Shown in pieces: positions 51,501 through 63,675 of a DNA stretch of 64,000 nt (the first letter of the stretch is position 1; each line of letters opens with the position of its first letter). The notes under the pieces are model-generated. The model was given only the letters and a program-made list of their open reading frames with translations. It had not been told where the DNA came from and made no database searches. This stretch comes from Mercurialis annua. Lineage: Eukaryota > Streptophyta > Magnoliopsida > Malpighiales > Euphorbiaceae. The stretch lies in the NCBI RefSeq assembly GCF_937616625.2, contig NC_065574.1:30630501-30694500 (forward strand). The letters run 5' to 3'. Position numbers and translations under genes: made by a program.

Positions 51501-52141
51501 GTGAAACATTTGGATTTTTTTCATAATGTTTGTAAACGTTTGGCTTCAATCGCTTAATAGGGGAAACGTTTGGATTTGTTTCGTAACGTTTGTAAACGTT
51601 TGGCTTAAATTGCTAAAAAGGTGAAACGTTTGGACTTTTTTCGTAACTTTTCAAAACGTTTGCCTTAAATCACTAAATAGGGGAAACGTTTTGATTTTAT
51701 TTGTAATGTTTGTAAACGTTTGGCTTAAATCGATAAAAAGGTGAAACGTTTGGTTTTGTTTCATAACGTTTGTAAACGTTCAGCTTAAATCGCTATAAAT
51801 GTGAAAGGTTTGTTTTTGTTCCGTAGCGTTTATAAATGTTCGGCTTAAATCGCTAAAAAGGTGTAACGTTTGGATTTGTTTCGTAACGTTTGTAAACGTT
51901 TGGCTTAAATTGATAAAAAGGGGAAATGCTTGAATTTATTTCGTAACTTTTGTAAACGTTTGGCTTCAATCACGAAAAAGGGGAAACGTTTGGATTTGTT
52001 TCGTAACGTTTGTAAACGTTTGGCTTAAATCGCTTAAAAGGGGAAACGTTTGAATTTGTTTCGTAATTTTTTCAACGTTTGGATTAAATTGCTAAAAAGA
52101 TGAAACGTTTCGATTTGTTCTTTAACGTTTGTAAACGTTTG

Positions 52142-53968
52142 GCTTAAATTGCTAAAAAGGTGACACGTTTGGATTTGTTTCGAAACGTTTGTAAACGTTT
52201 GGCTTAAATCACTAAAAAAGTGAAACATTTAGTTTTGTTTTGTAACAATTGGCTTAAATCGCTAAAAATATAAAACGTTTGGTTTTATTCCGTAACGTTG
52301 GAAGTGTTTGGCTTATATCGCTAAATTGGTGAAACATTTGGATTTGTTTTGTAATGTTTCTAAACGTTTGGCTGAAATCACTAAAAATATGAAACGTTTG
52401 GTTTTGTTTCGTAACTTTTTTAAACGTTCGGCTAACATCGCTAAAAAGGTGAAACGTTTGGTTTTGTTCCATAACGTTTTGTAAACGTTTGGCTTAAATC
52501 GCTAAATAGACGGAACGTTTGGATTTGTTTCGTAACATTTGTAATAGTTTAGCTTAAATCGCAAAAAACGTGAGTCGTTTGGATTTTTTCGTAACGTTTG
52601 TATACGTTTGCCTTAAATAGCTAAAAAGGGAAACGTTTGGATTTGTTTCGTAACGTTTGTAAACGTTTGGCTTAAATTGCTAAAAAGGTGAAACGCTTGG
52701 ATTTGTTTCGTAACGTTTGTAAACGTGTGGCTTAAATTGCTAAAAAGGTGAAACGCTTGGTTTTGTTTCGTAAGGTTTGTAAACGTTTGGCATAAATGGA
52801 TAAAAATGTGAAACGTTTGAATTTATTTCGTAACGTTATAAACGTTTATTTTTGTATCGTAACGTTTGTAAACGTTTGGCTTAAATCGCTAAAAAGGTGA
52901 AACGTTTGGATTTGTTTTGTAACGTTTGTAAACGTTTGTCTTAAGTCGCTGAAAAGGTGAAACGTTTGTTTTTGTTTCGTAACGTTTGTAAACGTTTGGC
53001 TTAAATCGCTCAAAAGGTGAAACGTTTGGTTTTGATTCGTAACGTTTCTGAACTTTTGGCTTAAATCGATAAAAAGGTGAAAAGTTTGGATTTGTTTTGT
53101 AACGTTTGTAAATGTTTGGCTTATATCTCTAAAAAGGTGAAACGTTTGGATTTGTTTCGTAGCGTTTGTAAATGTTTGGCTTAAATCGCTAAAATGGGGA
53201 TGTGTTTGGATTTGTTTTGTACCGTTTGTAAACGTTTGGCTTAAACCGATAAAAAGGTGAAACATTTGGATTTGTTTCGTAACGTTTGTAAATGTTTTGC
53301 TTAAATTACTAAAAAGGTGAAATATTTGGATTTGTTTCGTAACGTTTGTAAACGTTTGGCTTTAATCACTAAAAATTTGTAAATGTTTGGCTTTAATCAC
53401 AAAAAGGTGAAACATTTGGATTTGTTTCGTAACGTTTGTAAACATTTGGCTTATATTGCTAAAAAGGTGAAACGCTTGGATTTGTTTCGAAACGTTTGTA
53501 AACGTTTTTCTTTGTTTCGTAACGTTTGTAAACGTTTGGCTTCAATTGCTAAAAAATTGAAACGTTTTGATTTGTTTCGTAATGTTTGTAAACGTTTGGC
53601 TTAATTTGCTAAAAAGGTGAAACTCTTGGATTTGTTTTGTAACATTTGTAAACGTTTTGCTTAAATTGCGAAAAAGGTGAAACGCTTGGATTTGTTTCCT
53701 AATGATTTTAAACGTTTCGCTTAAATTACTAAAGAGGTGAAACTTTTGGATTTGTTTCTTAACGTTTGTAAACGTTTGACTTAAATTGCTAAAAAGGGGA
53801 AACTTTTTGATTCTTTTCGTAATGTTATAAACGTTTGACTTAAATCGCTAAAATGGGGAAACGTTTGGATTTGTTTTGTAACGTTTGTAAACGTTAGGCT
53901 TAATTTTCCAAAAAGGTGAAACGCTCTTATTTGTTTCGTAACGTTTTAATTGTTTGATTGTTTCGTAA
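52142..53968 (-). repeat. Source-like copy of the 6,817-bp displaced duplication
   Basis: About 1.83 kb of array that reappears at 58959-60785 at a constant offset of 6,817 bp, with only scattered single-base differences. Shared markers include TAACAATTGGC, the CGGAACG unit near 52512, the GGGGATGTGTTTGG unit near 53200 and TTTTAATTGTTTGATTG at the right end. Confidence 0.93.
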
Positions 53969-56065
53969 CGTTTGTAAACGCTTGGCTTAAATCACAAAAA
54001 TGGGAAAATGTTTGGATTTGTTTCGTAACGTTTGGCTTAAATTGCAAAAAAGTGAAACGTTTGGATTTGTTTTGTAATGTTTGTAAACGTTTGGCTTACA
54101 TTGCTAAAAAGGTGAAACTCTTGGATTTGTTCATAACGTTTTAAACGTTTGGCTTAAATCGCTAAAAAGGTGAAACGTTTCTTTTTGTTCCGTAACATTT
54201 TAAACGTTTGGATTTGTTCATAACGTTTTAAACGTTTGGCTTATATCGCTAAAAAGGTGAAACGTTTGGATTTGTTTCGAAATGTTTTAAACGTTTGGAT
54301 GTGTTTTGTATCGTTTGTAAATGTTTGGCTTAAATTTCTAAAAAGGTGAAACGTTTGGTTTTGTTTCGTAACGTTTGTAAGCGTTTGGCTTAAATTGCTC
54401 AAAAGGTGAAATGTTTGGATTTGTTTCGTAACATTTTAAACGTTTGGCTTAAATCGTTAAAAAGGGGAAAAGTTTGGATTTGTTTTGTAAGGTTTGTAAA
54501 CGTTTGGCCTAAGTCGCTAAAAAGGTGAAACGTTTGTATTTTTTATGTAACGTTTTAAACGTTTGTAATGTTTGTAAACGTTTGGCTTATATCGCTAAAA
54601 AGGTGAAACGTTTGGAATTGTTTCGTAACATTTGTAAACGTTTGGCTTAAATTGCTAAAAAATTTGAAACGTTTGGATTTATATCGTAACGTTTGTAAAC
54701 ATTTGGCTTAAATCCTTAAAAATGTGATATGTTTGGTTTAGTTCCGTAACGTTTGTAAGAGTTTGGTTTAAATTGCTAAAAAGGTACAACGCTTGGATTT
54801 TTTCGTAACGTTTGGCTGAAATCGATAAAAAGGTGAAACATTTGGATTTTTTTCATAATGTTTGTAAACGTTTGGCTTCAATCTGTTAATAGGGGAAACG
54901 TTTGGATTTGTTTCGTAACGTTTGTAAACATTTCGCTTAAATTGCTAAAAAGGTGAAACGTTTGGACTTTTTTCGTAACGTTTCAAAATGTTTGGCTTAA
55001 ATCACTAAATAGGGGAAACGTTTTGATTTTATTTGTAATGTTTGTAAACGTTTGGCTTAAATCGCTAAAAAGGTGAAACGTTTGGTTTTGTTTCATAACG
55101 TTTGTAAACGTTCAGCTTAAATCGCTATAAATGTGAAATGTTTGTTTTTGTTCCGTAGCGTTTATAAATGTTTGGCTTAAATCGCTAAAAATGTGTAACG
55201 TTTGTAAACGTTTGGCTTAAATTGATAAAAAGGGGAAACGCTTGAATTTATTTCGTAACTTTTGTAAACGTTTGGCTTCAATCACTAAAAAGGTGACACG
55301 TTTGGATTTGTTTCGTAACGTTTGTAAACGTTTGGCTTAAATCGCTTAAAAGGGGAAACGTTTGAATTTGTTTCGTAATGTTTTCAACGTTTGGATTAAA
55401 TTGCTAAAAAGATGAAACGTTTCGATTTGTTCTTTAACGTTTGTAAACGTTTGGCTTAAATTGCTAAAAAGGTGACACGTTTGGATTTGTTTCGAAATGT
55501 TTGTAAATGTTTGGCTTAAATCACTAAAAAACTGAAACATTTGGTTTTGTTTTGTAACAATTGGCTTAAATCGCTAAAAATATAAAACGTTTGGTTTTAT
55601 TTCGTAACGTTGGAAGTGTTTGGCTTATATCGCTAAATTGGTGAAACATTTGGATTTGTTTTGTAATGTTTCTAAACGTTTGGCTGAAATCACTAAAAAT
55701 GTGAAACGTTTGGTTTTGTTTCCTAACGTTTGTAAACGTTCGGCTGACATCGCTAAAAAGGTGAAACGTTTGGTTCCATAACGTTTTGTAAACGTTTGGC
55801 TTAAATCGCTAAATAGGCGAAACGTTTGGAATTTTTCGTAACGTTTGTATATGTTTGCCTTAAAAAGCTAGAAAGGGAAATGTTTGGATTTGTTTCGTAA
55901 CGTTTGTAAACGTTTGGCTCAAATAGCTAAAAAGGTGAAACGCTTGGATTTGTTTCGTAACGTTCGTAAACGTGTGGCTTAAATTGCTAAAAAGGTGAAA
56001 CGCTTGGTTTTTTTCCGTAACGTTTGTAAACGTTTGGCATTAATGGATAAAAATGTGAAACGTTT

Positions 56066-58950
56066 GGATTTATTTCGTAACGTTATAAACGTTTGTTTTT
56101 GTATCGTAACGTTAGTAAAAGTTTGGCTTAAATCGCTAAAAAGGTGAAACGTTTGGATTTGTTTTGTAACGTTTGTAACGTTTGTCTTAAATCGCTGAAA
56201 AGGTGAAACGTTTGGATTTGTTTGTGACGTTTGTAAACGTTTGGCTTAAATCGCTCAAAAGGTGAAAAGTGTGGTTTTGGTTCGTAACATTTGTAAACTT
56301 TTGTCTTAAATCGATAAAAAGGTGAAAAGTTTGGATTTGTTTTATAACGTTTGTAAATGTTTGGCTTATATCGCTAAAAAGGTGAAACGTTTGGATTTGT
56401 TACGTAGCGTTTGTAAATGTTTGGCTTAAATCGCTAAAATGGGGATGTGTTTGGATTTGTTTTGTACCGTTTGTAAACGTTTGGCTTAAACCGATAAAAA
56501 GGTGAAACATTTGGATTTGTTTCGTAACGTTTGTAAATGTTTTGCTTAAATTACTAAAAAGGTGAAATATTTGGATTTGTTTCGTAACGTTTGTAAACGT
56601 TTGGCTTCAATCACTAAAAATTTGTAAACGTTTGGCTTTAGTCACAAAAAGGTGAAACATTTGGATTTGTTTCGTAACGTTTGTAAACGTTTGGCTTATA
56701 TTGCTAAAAAGGTGAAACGCTTGGATTTGTTTCGAAACGTTTGTAAACGTTTTTCTTTGTTTCGTAACGTTTGTAAACGATTGGCTTCAATTGCTAAAAA
56801 ATTGAAACGTTTTGATTTGTTTCGTAATGTTTGTAAACGTTTGGCTTAATTTGCTAAAAATGTGAAACTCTTGGATTTGTTTCGTAACATTTGTAAACGT
56901 TTTGCTTAAATTGCGAAAAAGTTGAAACGCTTGGATTTGTTTCCTAATGATTTTAAACGTTTCGCTTGAATTACTAAAGAGGTGAAACGTTTGGATTTGT
57001 TTCTTAACGTTTGTAAACGTTTGGCTTAAATTGCTGAAAAGGGGAAACTTTTTGATTCTTTTCGTAATGTTATAAACGTTTGAATTAAATCGCTAAAATG
57101 AGGAAACGTTTGGATTTGTTTTGTAACGTTTGTAAATGTTAGGCTTAATATTCCAAAAAGGTGAAACGCTCTTATTTGTTTTGTAACGTTTTAATTGTTT
57201 GATTGTTTCATAACGTTTGTAAACGCTTGGCTTAAATCACAAAAATGGGAAAATGTTTGGATTTGTTTCGTAACGTTTGGCTTAAATTGCAAAAAAGTGA
57301 ACCGTTTGGATTTGTTTTGTAATGTTTGTAAACGTTTGGCTTACATTGCTAAAAAGGTGAAACTCTTGGATTTGTTCATAACGTTTTAAACGTTTGGCTT
57401 AAATCGCTAAAAAGGTGAAACGTTTCTTTTTGTTCCGTAACATTTTAAACGTTTGGATTTGTTCATAACGTTTTAAAGGTTTGGCTTATATCGCTAAAAA
57501 GGTGAAACGTTTGGATTTGTTTCGAAATGTTTTAAACGTTTGGATGTGTTTTGTATGGTTTGTAAATGTTTGTCCTGAATCGCTAAAACGTTGAAATGTT
57601 TGTATTTGTTTTGTAACGTTTGTAAATGTTTGGCTTAATTTTCTAAACAGGTGAAATGTTTGGTTTTGTTTCGTAACGTTTTTTAACGTTTGGCTTAAAT
57701 TGCTAAAAAGGGGAAATTTTTGGATTTGTTTTGTAAGGTTTGTAAACGTTTGGCCTAAGTCGCTAAAAAGGTGAAACGTTTGTATTTCTTATGTAATGTT
57801 TTAAAAGTTTGTAATGTTTGTAAACGTTTGGCTTATATCGCTAAAAAGGTGAAACGTTTGGAATTGTTTCGTAACATTTGTAAATGTTTGGCTTAAATTG
57901 CTAAAAAATTTGAAACGTTTGGATTTATATCGTAACGTTTGTAAACATTTGGCTTAAATCCTTAAAAATGTGAAATGTTTGGTTTTATTCCGTAACGTTT
58001 GTAAGAGTTTGGCTTAAATTGCTAAAAAGGTACAACGCTTGGATTTGTTTCGTAACGTTTGTAAACGATTGGCTGAAATCGATAAAAAGGTGAAACATTT
58101 GTTTTTTTTTCATAATGTTTGTAAACGTTTGGCTTCAATCGCTAAATAGGTGAAACGTTTGGATTTATTTCGTAACGTTTGTAAACGTTTGGCTTAAATT
58201 GCTAAAAAGGTGAAACGTTTGGACTTTTTTCGTAACGTTTGAAAACGTTTGGCTTAAATCGCTAAATAGGGGAAACGTTTTGATTTGATTTGTAATGTTT
58301 GTAAACGTTTGGCTTAAATATAAAAAGGTGAAACGTTTGGTTTTGTTTCATAACATTTGTAAACGTTCAGCTTAAATCGCTATAAATGTGAAATGTTTGT
58401 TTTTGTTCTGTAGCGTTTATAAATGTTTGGCTTAAATCGCTAAAAAGGTGTAACGTTTGGATTTGTTTCGCAACGTTTGTAAACGTTTGGCTTAAATTGA
58501 TAAAAAGGGGAAACGCTTGAATTTATTTCGTAACTTTTGTAAACGTTTGGCTTCAATCACTAAAAAAATGAAACGTTTGGATTTGTTTCATAACGTTTGT
58601 AAACGTCTCGCTTAAATTGCTTAAAAGGGGAAACGTTTGAATTTGTTTCTTAATGTTTTAAACGTTTGGATTAAATTGCTGAAAAGATGAAACATTTCGA
58701 TTTGTTGTTTAACGTTTGTAAACGTTTGGCTTAAATTGCTAAAAAGGTGACACGTTTGGATTTGTATCGAAACGTTTGTAAACGTTTGGCTTAAATCACT
58801 AAAAAAGTGAAACATTTGGTTTTGTTTAGTAACGTTTGGATTAAATCGCTAAAAATATAAAACTTTTGGTTTTATTTCGTAACGTTTGGAAGTGTTTGGC
58901 TTATATCGCTAAATTGGTGAAACATTCGGATTTCCTTTGTAATGTTTGTA
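56066..58950 (-). repeat. Copy 1 of the 4,725-bp displaced duplication
   Basis: About 2.88 kb repeated at about 60791-63675 with a constant offset of 4,725 bp. Checked at GTATCGTAACGTTAG (56101/60826), the GTAGCGTTTATAAATG marker (58410/63135) and at several frames of identical translation. Near-identical by eye. Confidence 0.94.
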
Positions 58951-58958
58951 AACGTTTT

Positions 58959-60785
58959 GCTTAAATTGCTAAAAAGGTGACACGTTTGGATTTGTTTCGA
59001 AACGTTAGTAAACGTTTGGCTTAAATCACTAAAAAAGTGAAACATTTGGTTTTGTTTTGTAACAATTGGCTTAAATCGCTAAAAATATAAAACGTTTGGT
59101 TTTATTCCGTAACGTTGGAAGTGTTTGGCTTATATCGCTAAATTGGTGAAACATTTGGATTTGTTTTGTAATGTTTCTAAACGTTTGGCTGAAATCACTA
59201 AAAATATGAAACGTTTGGTTTTGTTTCGTAACTTTTTTAAACGTTCGGCTAACATCGCTAAAAAGGTGAAACGTTTGGTTTTGTTCCATAACGTTTTGTA
59301 AACGTTTGGCTTAAATCGCTAAATAGACGGAACGTTTGGATTTGTTTCGTAACATTTGTAATAGTTTAGCTTAAATCGCAAAAAACGTGAGTCGTTTGGA
59401 TTTTTTTGTAACGTTTGTATACGTTTGCCTTAAATAGCTAAAAAGGGAAACGTTTGGATTTGTTTCGTAACGTTTGTAAACGTTTGGCTTAAATTGCTAA
59501 AAAGGTGAAACGCTTGGATTTGTTTCGTAACGTTTGTAAACGTGTGGCTTAAATTGCTAAAAAGGTGAAACGCTTGGTTTTGTTTCGTAAGGTTTGTAAA
59601 CGTTTGGCATAAATGGATAAAAATGTGAAACGTTTGAATTTATTTCGTAACGTTATAAACGTTTATTTTTGTATCGTAACGTTTGTAAACGTTTGGCTTA
59701 AATCGCTAAAAAGGTGAAACGTTTGGATTTGTTTTGTAACATTTGTAAACGTTTGTCTTAAGTCGCTGAAAAGGTGAAACGTTTGTTTTTGTTTCGTAAC
59801 GTTTGTAAACGTTTGGCTTAAATCGCTCAAAAGGTGAAACGTTTGGTTTTGATTCGTAACGTTTCTGAACTTTTGGCTTAAATCGATAAAAAGGTGAAAA
59901 GTTTGGATTTGTTTTGTAACGTTTGTAAATGTTTGGCTTATATCGCTAAAAAGGTGAAACGTTTGGATTTGTTTCGTAGCGTTTGTAAATGTTTGGCTTA
60001 AATCGCTAAAATGGGGATGTGTTTGGATTTGTTTTGTACCGTTTGTAAACGTTTGGCTTAAACCGATAAAAAGGTGAAACATTTGGATTTGTTTCGTAAC
60101 GTTTGTAAATGTTTTGCTTAAATTACTAAAAAGGTGAAATATTTGGATTTGTTTCGTAACGTTTGTAAACGTTTGGCTTTAATCACTAAAAATTTGTAAA
60201 TGTTTGGCTTTAATCACAAAAAGGTGAAACATTTGGATTTGTTTCGTAACGTTTGTAAACGTTTGGCTTATATTGCTAAAAAGGTGAAACGCTTGGATTT
60301 GTTTCGAAACGTTTGTAAACGTTTTTCTTTGTTCCGTAACGTTTGTAAACGTTTGGCTTCAATTGCTAAAAAATTGAAACGTTTTGATTTGTTTCGTAAT
60401 GTTTGTAAACGTTTGGCTTAATTTGCTAAAAAGGTGAAACTCTTGGATTTGTTTTGTAACATTTGTAAACGTTTTGCTTAAATTGCGAAAAAGGTGAAAC
60501 GCTTGGATTTGTTTCCTAATGATTTTAAACGTTTCGCTTAAATTACTAAAGAGGTGAAACTTTTGGATTTGTTTCTTAACGTTTGTAAACGTTTGACTTA
60601 AATTGCTAAAAAGGGGAAACTTTTTGATTCTTTTCGTAATGTTATAAACGTTTGACTTAAATCGCTAAAATGGGGAAACGTTTAGATTTGTTTTGTAACG
60701 TTTGTAAACGTTAGGCTTAATTTTCCAAAAAGGTGAAACGCTCTTATTTGTTTTGTAACGTTTTAATTGTTTGATTGTTTCATAA
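58959..60785 (-). repeat. Copy 2 of the 6,817-bp displaced duplication
   Basis: Partner of 52142-53968. It begins in a monomer right after the 56066-58950 block and repeats a marker series (AAATATAAAAC, GGAAGTGTTTGG, AAATTGGTGAAACATT) already present about 230 bp earlier at 58850-58925. It ends at TTGATTGTTTCATAACG, where the next block begins mid-monomer. Confidence 0.93.
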
Positions 60786-60790
60786 CGTTT

Positions 60791-63675
60791 GAATTTATTT
60801 CGTAACGTTATAAACGTTTGTTTTTGTATCGTAACGTTAGTAAACGTTTGGCTTAAATCGCTAAAAAGGTGAAACGTTTGGATTTGTTTTGTAACGTTTG
60901 TAACGTTTGTCTTAAATCGCTGAAAAGGTGAAACGTTTGGATTTGTTTGTGACGTTTGTAAACGTTTGGCTTAAATCGCTCAAAAGGTGAAACGTTTGGT
61001 TTTGGTTCGTAACATTTGTAAACTTTTGTCTTAAATCGATAAAAAGGTGAAAAGTTTGGATTTGTTTTATAACGTTTGTAAATGTTTGGCTTATATCGCT
61101 AAAAAGGTGAAACGTTTGGATTTGTTTCGTAGCGTTTGTAAATGTTTGGCTTAAATCGCTAAAATGGGGATGTGTTTGGATTTGTTTTGTACCGTTTGTA
61201 AACGTTTGGCTTAAACCGATAAAAAGGTGAAACATTTGGATTTGTTTCGTAACGTTTGTAAATGTTTTGCTTAAATTACTAAAAAGGTGAAATATTTGGA
61301 TTTGTTTCGTAACGTTTGTAAACGTTTGGCTTCAATCACTAAAAATTTGTAAACGTTTGGATTTAGTCACAAAAAGGTGAAACATTTGGATTTGTTTCGT
61401 AACGTTTGTAAACGTTTGGCTTATATTGCTAAAAAGGTGAAACGCTTGGATTTGTTTCGAAACGTTTGTAAACGTTTTTCTTTGTTTCGTAACGTTTGTA
61501 AACGATTGGCTTCAATTGCTAAAAAATTGAAACGTTTTGATTTGTTTCGTAATGTTTGTAAACGTTTGGCTTAATTTGCTAAAAATGTGAAACTCTTGGA
61601 TTTGTTTCGTAACATTTGTAAACGTTTTGCTTAAATTGCGAAAAAGTTGAAACGCTTGGATTTGTTTCCAAATGATTTTAAACGTTTCGCTTGAATTACT
61701 AAAGAGGTGAAACGTTTGGATTTGTTTCTTAACGTTTGTAAACGTTTGGCTTAAATTGCTGAAAAGGGGAAACTTTTTGATTCTTTTCGTAATGTTATAA
61801 ACGTTTGAATTAAATTGCTAAAATGGGGAAACGTTTGGATTTGTTTTGTAACGTTTGTAAATGTTAGGCTTAATATTCCAAAAAGGTGAAACGCTCTTAT
61901 TTGTTTTGTAACGTTTTAATTGTTTGATTGTTTCATAACGTTTGTAAACGCTTGGCTTAAATCACAAAAATGGGAAAATGTTTGGATTTGTTTCGTAACG
62001 TTTGGCTTAAATTGCAAAAAAGTGAACCGTTTGGATTTGTTTTGTAATGTTTGTAAACGTTTGGCTTACATTGCTAAAAAGGTGAAACTCTTGGATTTGT
62101 TCATAACGTTTTAAACGTTTGGCTTAAATCGCTAAAAAGGTGAAACGTTTCTTTTTGTTCCGTAACATTTTAAACGTTTGGATTTGTTCATAACGTTTTA
62201 AAGGTTTGGCTTATATCGCTAAAAAGGTGAAACGTTTGGATTTGTTTCGAAATGTTTTAAACGTTTGGATGTGTTTTGTATGGTTTGTAAATGTTTGTTC
62301 TGAATCGCTAAAACGGTGAAATGTTTGTATTTGTTTCGTAACGTTTGTAAATGTTTGGCTTAATTTTCTAAACAGGTGAAATGTTTGGTTTTGTTTCGTA
62401 ACGTTTTTAAACGTTTGGCTTAAATTGCTAAAAAGGGGAAATTTTTGGATTTGTTTTGTAAGGTTTGTAAACGTTTGGCCTAAGTCGCTAAAAAGGTGAA
62501 ACGTTTGTATTTCTTATGTAATGTTTTAAAAGTTTGTAATGTTTGTAAACGTTTGGCTTATATCGCTAAAAAGGTGAAACGTTTGGAATTGTTTCGTAAC
62601 ATTTGTAAACGTTTGGCTTAAATTGCTAAAAAAGTTGAAACGTTTGGATTTATATCGTAACGTTTGTAAACATTTGGCTTAAATCCTTAAAAATGTGAAA
62701 TGTTTGGTTTTATTCCGTAACGTTTGTAAGAGTTTGGCTTAAATTGCTAAAAAGGTACAACGCTTGGATTTGTTTCGTAACGTTTGTAAACGATTGGCTG
62801 AAATCGATAAAAAGGTGAAACATTTGTTTTTTTTTCATAATGTTTGTAAACGTTTGGCTTCAATCGCTAAATAGGTGAAACGTTTGGATTTATTTCGTAA
62901 CGTTTGTAAACGTTTGGCTTAAATTGCTAAAAAGGTGAAACGTTTGGACTTTTTTCGTAACGTTTGAAAACGTTTGGCTTAAATCGCTAAATAGGGGAAA
63001 CGTTTTGATTTGATTTGTAATGTTTGTAAACGTTTGGCTTAAATATAAAAAGGTGAAACGTTTGGTTTTGTTTCATAACATTTGTAAACGTTCAGCTTAA
63101 ATCGCTATAAATGTGAAACGTTTGTTTTTGTTCTGTAGCGTTTATAAATGTTTGGCTTAAATCGCTAAAAAGGTGTAACGTTTGGATTTGTTTCGTAACG
63201 TTTGTAAACGTTTGGCTTAAATTGATAAAAAGGGGAAACGCTTGAATTTATTTCGTAACTTTTGTAAACGTTTGGCTTCAATAACTAAAAAGGTGAAACG
63301 TTTGGATTTGTTTCATAACGTTTGTAAACGTCTCGCTTAAATTGCTTAAAAGGGGAAACGTTTGAATTTGTTTCTTAATGTTTTAAACGTTTGGATTAAA
63401 TTGCTGAAAAGATGAAACATTTCGATTTGTTGTTTAACGTTTGTAAACGTTTGGCTTAAATTGCTAAAAAGGTGACACGTTTGGATTTGTATCGAAACGT
63501 TTGTAAACGTTTGGCTTAAATCACTAAAAAAGTGAAACATTTGGTTTTGTTTAGTAACGTTTGTCTTAAATCGCTAAAAATATAAAACTTTTGGTTTTAT
63601 TTCGTAACGTTTGGAAGTGTTTGGCTTATATCGCTAAATTGGTGAAACATTCGGATTTCCTTTGTAATGTTTCTA
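60791..63675 (-). repeat. Copy 2 of the 4,725-bp displaced duplication
   Basis: Partner of 56066-58950. Its left junction at about 60785-60790 joins two parts of the higher-order unit that are normally about 2.1 kb apart, giving one unit of only about 1.15 kb between spacer landmarks (60192 to 61345). After about 63675 the sequence returns to the ordinary unit order. Confidence 0.94.
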
